In this document: piece after piece, positions 1-14,100 of the stretch
Layout of the letters: each line of letters begins with the position of its first letter
Numbering within the stretch: position 1 is the stretch's first letter
Source of the DNA: Liolophura sinensis
Taxonomy: Eukaryota > Mollusca > Polyplacophora > Chitonida > Chitonidae
Assembly: GCF_032854445.1 (NCBI RefSeq)
Contig: NC_088297.1
Coordinates: 9,696,163-9,760,162, forward strand
DNA: 64,000 nt
Reading direction: 5' to 3'
Translations under genes and position numbers: made by a program
The notes under the pieces: model-generated
The model's input: only the letters and a program-made list of their open reading frames with translations
Database searches by the model: none
What the model was told of the DNA's origin: nothing

Positions 1-689
1 CCATCTGTGCGCACTGTGAAAACCAACGCTAGATATGGACCCACACAACTGGAGGTAGCTCAGCATTTGCATGTCAGGAACAGACACGATTCGTTCCAGT
101 AGGCCTACTAGAGAGAGTGAATTTATACAGGCTACAGCCAAGCTATTGTACGAAGCCAGGGGATTGGCTCAGGAGCAGTGCTTGAGTAAAGGGTTAACGT
201 ACTATTTTCCTTATTTTTATCTATATATGCAACCATGGAGACTACTTTTTTTCTGCCCTTTTAACAAGAGATAGGTAATTAAGATAGGTAAGTCAGATTT
301 AGCGATATGTGGAGAGGAGTAATCATGACGTTTTCACGTCACAGGAGTGTTATTCAGCACTGTGTTGGTGAATGGTTTGGTAAAAACACATACATAACAG
401 ACAAAACTGTTGATTGCCTGGTGTTTTGTCTTTTGCGTTGTTTTACGGGTCCTCGGCTGCAGCGAATTTAATGAGTCAGCGCCTGTATTTTATTAATATG
501 ATTTATTTGATGAATTATTGAATATTATGAAATATGGTGTTTAACGCCGTACTGGGGAATATTTCACTTGTACGACGGCGGCCAGCATTATGATGGGAGA
601 AAACCAGACACAGGCCGGGGGAAACCCACGACCAACCGCAGGTGGCTGACAGACCTTTCCACCTTTCCACCTGCCTGTATTAATCAGCC

Positions 690-1025
690 TCGAAGCTGGA
701 GACCCGGGATCAAACCCTTGTCTGGTCATACCAAAGACTTTAAAAATGGTACACTCGTTGCTAGATCGCTTGGCTCTCAACAGTGAGAGGTTTGTGGAGT
801 ATATAAACATTATGATAACATGTAACATGTAACATAATATCGCATGTAAGGTGACTGGGGCGTCATGTCTGGTGTCTTTGGCGTGATACTTCAGTGGCGG
901 CAGCACTTTGGTGGCATAGACTTGTCCTGCCACAACAACACCCATTATGTTCACATACACTCCCCGTCGTCATATAACTGAACGTTTGTTAAGTACGACG
1001 TGAAATCTCAAGCAAACATACATAT
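690..1025 (+). repeat. SINE-B copy
   Basis: Matches the minus-strand copy at 30500-30880: tRNA-like remnant with GGGATCAAACCC, CATACCAAAGACTTT, GTGACTGGGGCGTCATGTCT, and the tail CATATAACTGAACGTTTGTT plus AAGTACGACGTGAAA. A SINE-A fragment (541-680) abuts it. Confidence 0.75.
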
Positions 1026-4000
1026 ATTCAAAATAGATACATCGTGATGATTGTGTTACATTTTTATGTTACCCTGTGTAAATATATATTCTTTATGGCC
1101 CACGTTAGGCCAGAAACAAACTGTACAAATTTGAACAGTTTATAATTTTCTCAAAAACGACATGGCTTATTCATTGGAACATTATGACGACACTGTGGCA
1201 CTGGTTAATTCATTTACCAATGAAAAATAAAAAAATACTTTTTTACGTTTAAAAAAAGTTTCAACTGATGTCAAATATAAGACCAGTCGAATTGTCCCAG
1301 TTTTTAATATTTAACAGAATATGTACACACACCTAACGACTCCTCGTCGTCATATGACTGAAGAATTGTTTAGTTCGAGGTGAAACTCCAAGCGTACATG
1401 CGTATAATATTTCTGGCGACAATTCAAATGAGATGTTTTCTAATTTTTCAGTCTGAATTGATAACGCCATAATACATGTAAATGACAGCCGACGGACAAG
1501 ACTAATGGACCTATCACCTGATAATAACTAGAACCTCACTACATTGCCCTCCTAAACTTGTCAGTTAATGTTACAACTGAGACAAACCGGTGACCTTTGC
1601 ATTCCATGAACGTATAAGGTTAACGCACGGTCTGGGAATGCGAATTTGCCTGTAGCGGTCTGAGGGTGTGTCACTCGTCCATTTCATCAAGTCACGTGAT
1701 AAGATCGAGCGTGGTCTGCAGAATGCTCTTCGGAGCGGACGTCATTTATCAGAGTGCATTCATTGTGTGTATTTATACATGAAACATAGAACTGTGACAG
1801 AAGGTCAAGTGCGAGACGATATATACTGTATATAGATACACTGCAGTCGCGACCATGTTGGATCTCTATCAACAGAATTCCAAGTTCGGGTGCAAGTTCG
1901 AGCAGAGACCATTGGCACCTCTGTCAGAGCTCCACCAGAGAGAGTGCAAATCAATTGAAGAAGCATTATACGATGTTGTAAATTTTTCCCGACCAATCAC
2001 ATTACATCTACTTACATTCATTTAATTTTTTTAGCGCAATACTCACTTTTTTTTCACTTTTACTAAGCCTACTTTATGGGTGCAGGTAACCAGAATGTCG
2101 GTGTTAAACTGCAGACATTTGGCAAGTTATTGAAGATCTTTCCCCTATGTGACAAACACTTGCACATCATATGGGTGCAAGACAATTGGTCTTCTGTCAC
2201 AAACGTTAGATGCAAATCCGATTCTGTTAGACGAGTCCGGGACAACCGCAAGTATTGATTTAACGATGTTCCTCTGATGAACAAGCCTATCCCAGCCCAA
2301 AAACGATCGATGGTTCAGGGGTCGAATTGGCCCCCGAAAGCTCAGACAGACAAAAACGCTTTTTAAGACGGTTTTTAGCAAGTGAAATCGCGGTATATTT
2401 AGCAAGACGGGATGATTAGTCGTTTTGATTGAATGTCGTTTTGGGATCATGAGACCGCGGTACTACTGTATCAGCCAAACATGACAGGAACCAATTGACG
2501 CCCGTTCAGATCCCGGGCTTTTAGCCTTTCGGAAGACGCGCTTCTAGACGAGTGTTTGGTCACTAAAATTGTAATAGGAACCGAATAAAAATCCACATAT
2601 TTTCCTCTTCGTGGGAACGTCTTGTACTTTACGAAAGTATATTATTCCAGCCTTATACGACCGGCCTAGGACCCGGAAACTCTTGCCTTTCAGGTGGCCC
2701 GAGACGCCTTTTAGACAATTCCTGGTAGCATAAATTATGGTAGAGAGGAGATATAAGCCTGCTTTCCAACAATATGACATGTACTTTGAACATGTGTATA
2801 GGAATGCTAGTTGAGTATAACTTTAAACATCAAACAAAGCCACCAAATACGTAAAAGATAAATTGATAGCAAAAGATCTGATCATGAACTAACCATCCGA
2901 TACGTTCGACAAAACCTCACAAGCCGCCCACCACACCCCCACAACCCCACCCGCCACTCACCTAGCCACCACCACACACACTTTCCTTACCGTCGTAAGA
3001 ATGAATGTCATGTTCCTGGCAAAATCCTCCACTCCATGGAAGTATAAAGTACGTGAATTAGAAAGTAATTATCCAATAAGGTCACCACAAATGTACCCTA
3101 AGCAGTCGCTACATGTACCGCCCTCATTAGAATCGCCAATTTCGTTTACGGGTCATTTTTAACATGGGCGTTTTTGGGAAAGATAATCCCCTGTTTCGTT
3201 TTGTCTAGTCAACAGCCTTTAAAACAGATCGGATTTTGTTTCATCTTGTCTGGCAATCTGTTACTACTGTGATTCTGAAAACAGGACCATTTCTAGTAAT
3301 TTTGGTTCTGTTTCAAGAATTCCACACCGTTTACAAAAACAGCCTTTGTTAACCCATCCCCACCCTACCACCCTATCTCTCCTCCATCGAACTAACTCAT
3401 GCACCAGTGAGGGTAGTTGATGGAATACCCAGGAGTGCCTTAGACTCTGATCTAACTTACACGTTAAAAATCGTTTTTTTAGTTTAATTTGCTGAGACAA
3501 ATTTTATATTTCTTAATAACATCTCTGTTTCATTCATATTTTCCGTCATTGGTCGGAAATATTGAGAAACGATGTCATCAATGAACAAACTGGGAACGCG
3601 GGACCATCTTAGCCAAGTCTAGCTCTCCTCCCATCAACGTTATTTTGACAGTTATCACGGTTTACGTCACCTCAGTATAGCTATTTAACTATCGGCCTAA
3701 CCAGTGGGGCCTTAGGAAAATAGGAAAGTTACGCCTCAAAAAGAAAACCGAGAAGCTTTTTTTTGTAGTTTTATATGTTAGACCACCTCATATACTCCGT
3801 ATTAATAAATAAGACAAGCGTTTCTTGTATCCTTCAAATCCACGAGCTCACTTTTCTCATAAATTCAGCGGCGAACTCGTGCACTGATTTCCAATTCCAA
3901 ATAAAAGATCTGAAGACTTAAGGCAAGCCTTTAGACTGTAGATAAATTTGTTGTCCATGGAAACCAAATGATGCAAAAGCTTATAAAAGGATGAAATTCA

Positions 4001-4375
4001 TCTAGGCGTAATAAAATTAGAAATTGGTCAATAATTAAGTAATTAGAAGCTCAGACGTTTTTGACTTTTCGATTGGATTCCATAAGCTCAAACCAGACTG
4101 TTTTATAAATCAGTGATTATGCATGGCTTAACGAAACGTTGGCACTATTCCAACCATGAGGCGAGAACTGTTAATAGGCGCTGTACATCCGATAGTTACA
4201 TTAAGTGTAAGGAAAGCAATAAAAATCAAAGCGTTTGGCACACCAAATATAGATTTCTTGTTTATAGACTTTACAACCATCATCCTCATCGGACTGCTGG
4301 CTTATAACCGTCAAACATCAAACACCAGAAGGGTGACAGTCTTTTGGGATAACTTTATTATTTAGTTATTCATTT
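1026..4375. other. Intergenic, no supported gene
   Basis: Contains a SINE-B tail fragment (about 1322-1400), a C-rich tract (about 2925-2985) and short unsupported ORFs. Nothing else was recognised. Confidence 0.6.
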
Positions 4376-4411
4376 CATTGGTGTTTTACGCAGCATTCGG
4401 GAATATTTCAC

Positions 4412-5830
4412 TGATGTGACTGGATGGGCGTCATGTCTGGTGTCCCTATAGTGGAACTGGATGGACGTCATGCGTGGTGTCAGTATAGTGGGACTGGATG
4501 GGACGTCATGTCTGGTGTGACCATATTGTGACAGGGTGGAACGTCATGTCTGGTGTGACCATACCGTGACTCAGCGGAACGTCATGTCTGGTGTCAATAT
4601 GGTGTGGCTGGGTGGAACGTCATGTCTGGTGTGACCATACTGTGACTGGATGGAACGTCATGCCTGGTGTGACCATACTGTGCCTGCGTGGGATGTCATG
4701 TCTGGTGTGACCATACCGTGACTCAGCGGAACGCCATGTCTGGTGTCAATATGGTGTGGCTGGGTGGAACGTCATGTCTGGTGTCAGTATGGTGTGGCTG
4801 GGTGGAACGTCATGTCTGGTGTGACCATACCGTGACTCGGCGGAACGTCATGTGTGGTGTCAGTATAGTGTGAGAGGATGGAACTTCATGTCTGGTGTCA
4901 GTATACTGTGGCTTGGTGGAACGTCATGTCTGGTGTGACCATACTGTGGCTGGGTGGAACTTCATGTCTGGTGTCAGTATAGTGTGGGTGGATGGAACTT
5001 CATGTCTGGTGTCAGTATAGTGTGGGTGGATGGAACGTCATGTCTGGTGTCAGTATGGTGTGGCTGGGTGGAACTTCATGTCTGGTGTCAGTATGGTGTG
5101 GCTGGGCGGAACGTCATGTCTGGTGTGACCATACTGTGGCTGGGTGGAACTTCATGTCTGGTGTCAGTATGGTGTAGCAGGGTGGAACGTCATGTCTAAT
5201 GTCAGTACAGTGTGACTGAGTGGGGCGTCATGCCTGGTTTCGGTATAGTATGACTGGTTCAGAGGTCGTGTCTAGTGTAAGTATAGTGTGACAGGGCGTT
5301 ACGTCATGTCAAGTGGTTGTATAGTGTGGCAAGGTGGGACGTCATGTCAAGTGACTGTATAGTGTGGCAGGGTGGGACGTCATGTCAAGTGACTGTATAG
5401 TGTGGCAGGGTGGGACGTCTTGTCTAGTGACTGTATAGTGTGGCAGGGCGGGACGTCTTGTCTAGTGGCTGTATAGTGTGGCAGGGTGGCACGTCATGTC
5501 TAGTGGCTGTATAGTGTGGCAGGGTGGCACGTCATGTCTAGTGGCTGTATAGTGTGGCAGGGTGGCACGTCATGTCTAGTGGCTGTATAGTGTGGCAGGG
5601 TGGCACGTCTTGTCTAGTGACTGTATAGTGTGGCAGGGCGGGACGTCTTGTCTAGTGGCTGTATAGTGTGGCAGGATGGCACGTCATGTCTAGTGGCTGT
5701 ATAGTGTGGCAGGGTAGGACGTCAGGTCAGGTGGCTGTACAGTGTGGCAGGGCGGGACGTCTTGTCTGGTGTTGGTATAGTGTGACAGGCTGGATGGAAT
5801 GTCATGCCTGGTGGTCGATAGTTTGACTGC
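4412..5830. repeat. 38-bp minisatellite derived from a SINE segment
   Basis: About 37 head-to-tail 38-bp units. The first part (to about 5270) has units around AACGTCATGTCTGGTGTCAG with alternating 'GTCAGTAT' and 'GACCATAC' variants. The second part (about 5280-5780) has CACGTCATGTCTAGTGGCTG variants. A SINE-A fragment abuts at 4376-4412. The open frames with repeated HVWCQY-type peptides are by-products. Confidence 0.95.
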
Positions 5831-8143
5831 CATGTCTGGTTATCAAATAAATTAAATTAATGAAAAAATTAATGAAATGACGAAACTGCGAAAAGTGTTA
5901 AAAGTACAAATATGATGTTACCCAAATTATACTGAAAGCGACGTTTAGCCCAATACAACGAAACATTACATAACATAACACCTTCCACGAGTAAAATATA
6001 TATACACTTTAACCAGAGCCCATACCTGAGAAACAACGGTACGAGTCCGTATGAAAGCATCTGGAAAAAAATGATGACGAGAAATGTCATTTCGATGTGC
6101 AGCAGGTGCTTTCAACGAAGCCTCTGTTCATGTGTTCTACAAACATTTACCTATATAGTTACATGACAGAGAGCTATAATCAATATTTGTAATGACACCA
6201 TATATACACAAGGTAGAGAGTTTACTGTGTATTCGGATTTATTCCAGTGACTATAGTCCCACGACTATATAAGCCCGTACAGCACGCCATTGCGTATTCA
6301 GTCAACACCTCTCAGTCACCGTTCCTCAGTTTGCGACGTTTACTAATTAAACACCTACATGCAGGTAATAATAACAGCAATCCTCACCAACCGAAGGAAA
6401 AGAGTTCTGTGAAATATACACTCAAAAAATTAATCCGTTCATTTTAATAAAAAATCGTTTGTCTGAGTCATGTTAGAATGTATTCAGTTATCGCAGAAGA
6501 TTGTTCTGTACAATATAAGACACATATTCTGTTAATTCAGCATACAGATTTTATTAAACTAACAAAATATTATGATGAAATATGAGAGAATTGCGTTATA
6601 ATAATAAAACACATATCCTAGCATCACTTAGACAACAGGCTTTCTGTTAAAATTAACAGATTAATTTTTTGAGTGTATATTTATTTTTTATCGATTTTTT
6701 TTGTATTATTATTATTATTATTTCCTTCATTCGTTAATGATCAGGTTTATTTGTTGAAAATTGCAGAAGCTCTGAAAGAACTATGGTCAGCAGAAAACCT
6801 GATAAAAACCAACAGGAAAACTGATAAATCCAACATCAGGAGGCTTGACAGAATCAATAGAACACCTAGCTGAACTTACAGGAAACCTAAGCCAACCATG
6901 TAACAGGAAAACTACAGAACCAATAGGAAACCTAACAGAATAAACAGGAAAGCTGACAGAACCAACAGGAAGCCACTGCACTGCGCCTGGCACCTAAAAC
7001 AGGCATACCGTTAATATGCCTAAAGTCAACATCAACTCTGTCACTGTATATACATAGAAAAAATGATGTAGGACACAGTTATCACAGAAAAATATGTAAA
7101 AAATTCTTTAAAGTTTTGGAAGCTGAGAAGTTGAAGTTCAGCACTGGGGATATGGCAATGGCGGACAATTCACGCCGAGTAGCCTGTTGCAGAGGCCCTT
7201 ATGAACTTCACCAACCACTAGCGCTTAAAGCGTCACGGGTCACTTCAAAAAACCTTCTTGCTCTCGATTTCCAGCGCAGTTTCTTTTTGTGGATAGACAG
7301 AAGCCGATGCAATGAATTGGATTTTGCGCTTAGTTTGAGTATGGGAATGATGCATTTTGAACCACACATTTATGAGCAGGGAATTGAGAACGGATATACC
7401 CGTATCACAATGCGTACGTGTTGGGCAGGAGACGGCAGTAACTTGTCAGGGTGAGCTGGGAAGAAAACTTCCTAGGGGGATTCGTTGTTTGAAGAAAAAT
7501 ATGGCGACTTTGCATTATTTTTCCTTAGCAATTCAGATTTATTACGAAAATATCTCCCCAAGATCCGAATGAAAAGGCATGTCATCAATCAGAAGGTCCT
7601 GCTGTGTTTTCGTAAATTCCCTGAAGTCGGCCCAGCAAACAAGGCCAAATGCTTACACCCTTGACGAACGAGGACGAGCAGGACAGCTAAAACACGACGC
7701 TTTTGTCCACGAACATCGCCATGGCCGAGTGTCAAACTACAAGAAACATCTGCCCTTTGAACTGATACCCTATGGTTGGGTAATTCCATAGCGTTATAAA
7801 TTATAAGGTAGGCTAATTTGGGTGTAACTACTGTCTATACGTTGTGGCACATATTTTTCAGATTTGACAGCTTCGAAATGAAAGAAAAAGTCTCTAATTG
7901 ATGTCTATGTAAGCTCGCAAAATAAAGAAACGAAAGCAGAAAAAGAAAATGCTATTCAGAGTTTTCTTAGAGCGCTAGATGTGCGTGTTGCGTCCTGATT
8001 GTCTCCCTTTGTTATCACTCTTCTGTTTGTGTCGGTAAATAAACACAATACGACTTTCCACATGTCGTTGTTTGATTCGTTTCTCGGATGATTTCCGACT
8101 CCTAAACATTTGACTTTATTTACATCTGTCATTAGCGTCCGAG
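5831..8143. other. Intergenic and presumed ERGIC3 promoter/5' UTR
   Basis: Holds an ATT run (about 6703-6721), the short tandem repeat at 6.8 kb and overlapping ORFs at 7.1-7.8 kb without recognisable domains. No TATA box could be assigned to ERGIC3. Confidence 0.5.
6800..6985. repeat. Short tandem repeat, about 20-23 bp unit
   Basis: Irregular units of ACAGGAAAxCTGACAGAACCAA type, about 7-8 copies. Confidence 0.6.
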
Positions 8144-11100
8144 ATGGAAACGAAAGATCTGCTCGGGAGGCTGCGTCAGTTCGACGCCTACCCCAAAACG
8201 CTGGAAGATTTTCGGGTGAAAACGTACGGTGGTGCTGTAGGTAGGTTCGAACAACCAACTCAAAGCCTCAATTCAAGAGTGTGAAGTTTTCATGTCAGAT
8301 CGTAGCTCCGTAAGGTTGTGATTACGTATACTATCACAGCCCTGTGTTGTTTCGTAGGCTTACATTGCACACCACTGTACCTCCATTACTGGGTTTAATA
8401 TACTACCGCTGGGCACCAAATAATTTGTCACTCCGAAGTCATAGTCTTCACAGATAATTATTCCAGGTAGGTGTAGGAATAGGCCTAGATCTCTCATCGC
8501 TAATAAATCTGCACAAGCATAAAACTAGTGGAAACTGGATAAATTCTAACTCAAACCGCCATTCTTGAATGCATAGTCCTCAAAGTGATGCCAATCATAT
8601 ATACAATTACCACTGCCACTATCAGGCAAGTTAGACCCTTGGCACGCATAGTGGCTAATTGTTTAGGATCAGTCTCACCAGCAATGGCATAGAGAGAACC
8701 CATAATCAATATCGTTGAATAATAAAAAAAAATTTCTGAAACAATATAAGAATAGATTGAACAAGATGCACAAAATTGCTAGTAATGTCAGTGGCTATCT
8801 CCCTTGTGTGGGCTGTTAGGAGTATGCATTCAAACATGGCGGTTGGAGAATTTATCCAGTTTCCACTATAATTTCATGCTCGTGAGGATTTATTAGCGAT
8901 GACACATGGGAACATCTGCCGAGAATTATTAGCTGAAACGACTAAGACTATGAACAGACAAATTATTTGGTGCCCAGCAGTAGTATATTAAAACTAGCAA
9001 GGGAAGTACAGAGGTGTTCAAGGTAATCTTATGAAACAATCCCTACAGAGCTAGTCAGATCGATTGCTTTTAAGGGGGTCAACTTACTTCAACTGCAAGA
9101 CATCTAGCAAATGAGTTCACCTAATTCTGCAATACAATGTAAATGATTCGAGTTGTATCCCTTCAGCAACATGTTTCTAGCTGAACCGTGACACTGTAAA
9201 TGTGTAACACTGACATAGTGACAATTGCAAGGGATTTATAATATTATACAGAGACCCATGAGCAGACTACGGATGGTCATGGGTTTTCCCCGGGCTGTTC
9301 CTGATTTCCTCCCACCATAATGGTAGCCATTGTCATATAAGTGAAATAGTTTTGAGTGAATAAATCAAATACAGAAAATTCAGAGAGCACGCTATGGCCG
9401 AGTGGTTAGGGGTTAAGCCCTAAAGTTCATTTACCGTTGATATGGTGGTGTGGTTCAATTTTAACAAAGCTTTGTTGCATTGCTAACGCTCATGATTTTA
9501 CCTCATGGAGCATACGATTTCAACTTCTGTATTGTAAATTTCATGAAAGATAAAGGCCTGAAGCCTGAAGGCATGATGACAGGAGTCATCTACCTGTAGT
9601 TTTTAACTTTGATCATTTTGAGTGTTGATGTAATTTGTTTATCCATTGCAGTGACCATTGTAAGTGGGATTCTGATGCTGATCCTGTTTTTATCAGAGCT
9701 GAACTATTACCTCTCTAAGGAAGTGCAGCCAGAGCTATTCGTGGACACGTCCAGGGGTCAAAAACTGAAGATCAACATTGATATCATCTTCCCAAGAATG
9801 CCCTGTGGCTGTAAGATTTAGTTTTAGTTTCTTCATGTGTGACAATAATCCAGATTGTGTTTCCAACAGCACATCAGCACCAATGTTCATAACCAGAGGT
9901 GACTTATACTGTGGTTACAACCTGACAGACTTTAGCAATAGATCAGTATTCGGATTTGTTCTAGTTTGTCTGTATGTATTTTATAAGTTTTCTACTTGAA
10001 ACTATGTCCAAGTCCATGTGCAGTTTCAAGTGTAAAAATAAAAAAATTCACCTAAGCTTCATGAAATCTGCTGAATTATTTGTAACTGACTTGTACTACA
10101 ACATGGGTCCATGTGTGGTTGATGTCTGATACAAGCCGCTCAACAGTGAGTTCAAACACAAATCAATAACAAATAGACATACAAAAATAAATAAATAAAT
10201 TTGGCGTACAACAATCCTTAGGAAATTAAACAACCCCAGTTTTTAGAATTTAGGTGAGTTTTAAGGAAATGATTCTGATCAGGGTATACCTATTGAATTT
10301 TCAACACTAAAGTAACAATCTTAAGACCACTGAAACTTCTGGCTAGAGTAAGATTTGAACTCACAACTTGTATCTAGCCCAATCTCTCTGTCATCTGAAA
10401 CAAACTAAAATTTGTTCTAATCTTACTCAACACATTATCTCTGAGGATATGATTATCCCTGGCCAATATTTGATCAACCCTTTTATGCATTCATTTCTGC
10501 AAACAATATTTATGTGTATGGTCTGTCTTTATTTATATTTTGAATTTTGTTTTTTTTTTTTTCTTTTCTTACAGATTTAAGCATAGATGCAATGGATGTG
10601 TCAGGAGAACAACAAATTGATGTTGATCATAACTTATTTAAAAAACGTCTTGATTTGGATGGAAATCCTATCGATGACAGACTTCATAAAGAAGGTATCT
10701 GGTTTCATATCAAGTTTACTACTAACCATTATGCAAGCTGACACCTTACATTTTTTCAGAAATGTAAGAACTTACATTGACCTATTCTGCATTGGAGCAC
10801 CTCAAACCTTCATATGATGTCAGTTGTAAGCAGTTTTAACCCATAAAATACAGAGAAATGACAGATGATTGATGGTAACATTCTGTGGTTTACTGATAGC
10901 ATAAACAGTGCACAAAAATGACAGATCTATGCTTAATAGCAAATTCCCAGGATTTTAATACTAACAGATATCAATATACAGGAATATAATACTATGAAGA
11001 ATTTGTTTTTTTATATATGAGCTACAAAGACAGTGTTTGTCCAGTTTGGCTGTACATATATGCCGATACTGCTTAGGTATGTCTCGGAGAAAACAAGAAA

Positions 11101-14100
11101 AATCTTTTCTCGGTTCAGACAACGTTGTGTTTGTTTGTGATTTCAGGACTTGGAGATAAATCCAAGCAGTTTGTGGAGGTAAGTGATTTGGTCAAAGGCA
11201 GACATCTCCCAGCAAGGATGTGTAGCAAACATCTCCCGACACTGATGTGTAGCAAACATCTCCCAACAGGGATGTGTAGCAAGCATCTCCCAACACGGAA
11301 GTGTAGGAAACATTTCCCAACACGGATGTGTAGCAAACATCTCCCAACACATATGTGTAGCAAACATCTCCCAACACGGACTTGTAGCAAACATCTTCCA
11401 ACATGGATGTGTAGCAAACATCTCCCAACACGGATGTGTAGCAAACATCTCCCAACACGAACGTGTAGGATAATTCTTCCAACACAGGTGTGTAGCAAAC
11501 ATTTCCCAACATGGATGTGTAGCAAACATCTCCCAACACGGATGTGTAGCAAACATCTCCCAACACGAACGTGTAGCAAACATCTTCCAACACGGACGTG
11601 TAGCAAACTGCTCCCAACACGGATGTGTAGCAAACATCTCCCAACACAGATGTGTAGCAAACATCTCCCAACATGGATGTGTAGCAAACATCTCCCAACA
11701 TGGATGTGTAACAAACATCTCCCAACACGGATGTGTAGCAAACATCTCCCAATCTGGATGTGTAGCAAACATCTCCCAACACGGACGTGTAGCAAACATC
11801 TCCCAACATGGATGTGTAGCAAACATCTCCCAACATGGACATGTAGCAAACATCTTCCAACATGGATGTGTAGCAAACATCTCCCAACACGGATGTGTAG
11901 CAAACATCTCCCAACCTGGATGTGTAGCAAACATCTCCCAACACGGATGTGTAGCAACATCTCCCAACGCAGATGTGTAGCAAACATCTCCCAACATGGA
12001 TGTGTAGCAAACATCTCCCAACACGGATGTGTAGCAAACATCTCCCAACCTGGATGTGTAGCAAACATCTCCCAACATGGATGTGTAGCAACATCTCCCA
12101 ACGCAGACGTGTAGCAAACATCTCCCAACATGGATGTGTAGCAGACATCTCCCAGCAAGGATGTGTAGCAAACATCTCCCAACATGGATGTGTAGCAAAC
12201 ATCTCCCAACACGGACGTGTAACAAACGTCTTCCAACACGGATGTGTAGCAGACATCTCGCAACACGAATGTGTAGCAAACATCTCCCAACATGGATGTG
12301 TAGCAAACATCTCCCAACACCGATGTGTAGCTAAGACCTCCATCTATGTAGAAATGTGTATGAATTATTTTAGAATAGCCCGAATAATTACAAAATATTC
12401 ACAATATATTGGTCTTTTTCTGTGCATGTGTTACTGTTTAAAATCAGTAATAAACTTTGAAATCATATTTAAACAATAAATAGTACAGGTATTTGTCCTG
12501 ATATTTTTTGAAAGACAATGATTTGAGGTATTATAGGTGAATACAGAAATTTGATTTGAGTATTGAATATGGATTTTGGGCCAAAACTCTCGGGTGCTTC
12601 CTCTTTAATCCATGGTGAACACCCTACAGATGCCATTTGTAGTGAGTGTATATGACTGTTATATGATCATGTGGTTCCTCTTTTATCACTCACTTGTCAG
12701 TAACCCTGGTTGCATTATATTACGGTCAGTATGGTGTCACCCATTCATCCGTCTGTCTATGTGAACATAAACTTTTTGAGATCACCACTAAGTCTACAGA
12801 ACCTAGTTATGACATTTCTTCAAGTTTTAGTCCACCATGAGAGCTAAAACATTGTGAAAACCACACACATCACCTTAAAAAAAGTACCAGTGGTGACCCT
12901 TCATTGTGGGGAGTACATTTGTTGTTTTTTTGTTTTTTTTTGAACATTCCGCTTGGAGAACTTACTTAAAGGGTTTGAAACAAGATTATGCCAAACTCAC
13001 CAAACCTAATACTCTCTCTTCAATCAACGTTGTTACATCAAAGCATACCACACATGAAGAAGAGTTTTCGGTTAACAACATCAAGACATTAACCGAGCCC
13101 AATACAAAGGTTATTGACACCATATATTTCCATATTCGTCTCAGTGAGTAAACTGCATAACGAACTCATCCTTACGCAAATGGTCCATGCGAATGATCCA
13201 TCAATAAGCTCCATTGGCATTTCAAGGGTGTCAGAGAGTTCATACAGATATAGAGGAGACAAGGTGGGGGCTTTTGCAAACTTACATAGGTAAAGGGCAT
13301 TATTTCACAGTTGCTAGTAGAATGAATATACATAAACACCTATCATATTATAATCACAGCTTTTAGCCAGTGTAGTTTTCGAGAGCCCCCGCCGTATGTC
13401 GCCTAAATCTGTGTGAACTCCCAAGACCCTGGGAATACAGATTGTCCTTATTCATTGGGCTGATTGTTGATGCACTGGCAAATCACGTTAGCCGAACAAA
13501 GGGAGATAATCTAGTCAACAGACACATATGGCATCGGCTGCAGGATATGGGAGAATACACCCTGGTGACCGTTGTTGTCCACTGAAAACAGAAACTTTTT
13601 GTCTGATGCAAGCTAAAGGAATATATGTTTTTTTAAGCTCTTGAGTACAACACAGAAAACACATATCAAAAAAATAAATACCCAAATGTGTCAATCTTTT
13701 TGCAGGCTGTCAAAAAAGATTTAGATCCAGATCGTTGTGAAAGTTGTTACGGGGCTGAAACTGTTGATAAAAAGTGAGTATTAAATAATGTTGAGGGCAT
13801 CTGCTGTATTTCAGTCCTTGTCAAAACAGTGAATTTATTTATTTATTTATTTGATTGATTGATTGGTGTTTTACGCCGTACTCAACAGTATTTCACTTAT
13901 ACGACGGCGGCCAGTATTATGGTGAGTGGAAACTGGGCACAGCCCGAGGGAAACCCACCACCTTCCGCAGGTTGCTGACAGACCTTCCCATGTATGGCCA
14001 GAGAGGAAGCCATTAATGAGAGGCTGCTGGGTCATTACGCTGTGCTAGCGCGCTAACCGACTGAGTGACGGAGGCCCCCAAAGTAAAAGACTGAAAAATT

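Noticed and set aside
4688-5199. Repeated HVWCQY peptides that look like a repeat protein
   Set aside because: The 38-bp unit is not a multiple of three, so the frame cycles. No start, splice or domain support.
4412-5830. CRISPR-like repeat array
   Set aside because: Units are contiguous without unique spacers and the DNA is animal nuclear.
7116-7791. Three overlapping plus-strand ORFs (60-112 residues)
   Set aside because: No family resemblance, no splice-linked continuation and no repeat match; left as unexplained intergenic sequence.
11115-12320. Long ORFs of 330-400 residues on both strands with CSKHLPT- or GRCLLHI-type repeats
   Set aside because: They are by-products of the 27-bp minisatellite, whose length is divisible by three. 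They lie inside an ERGIC3 intron.
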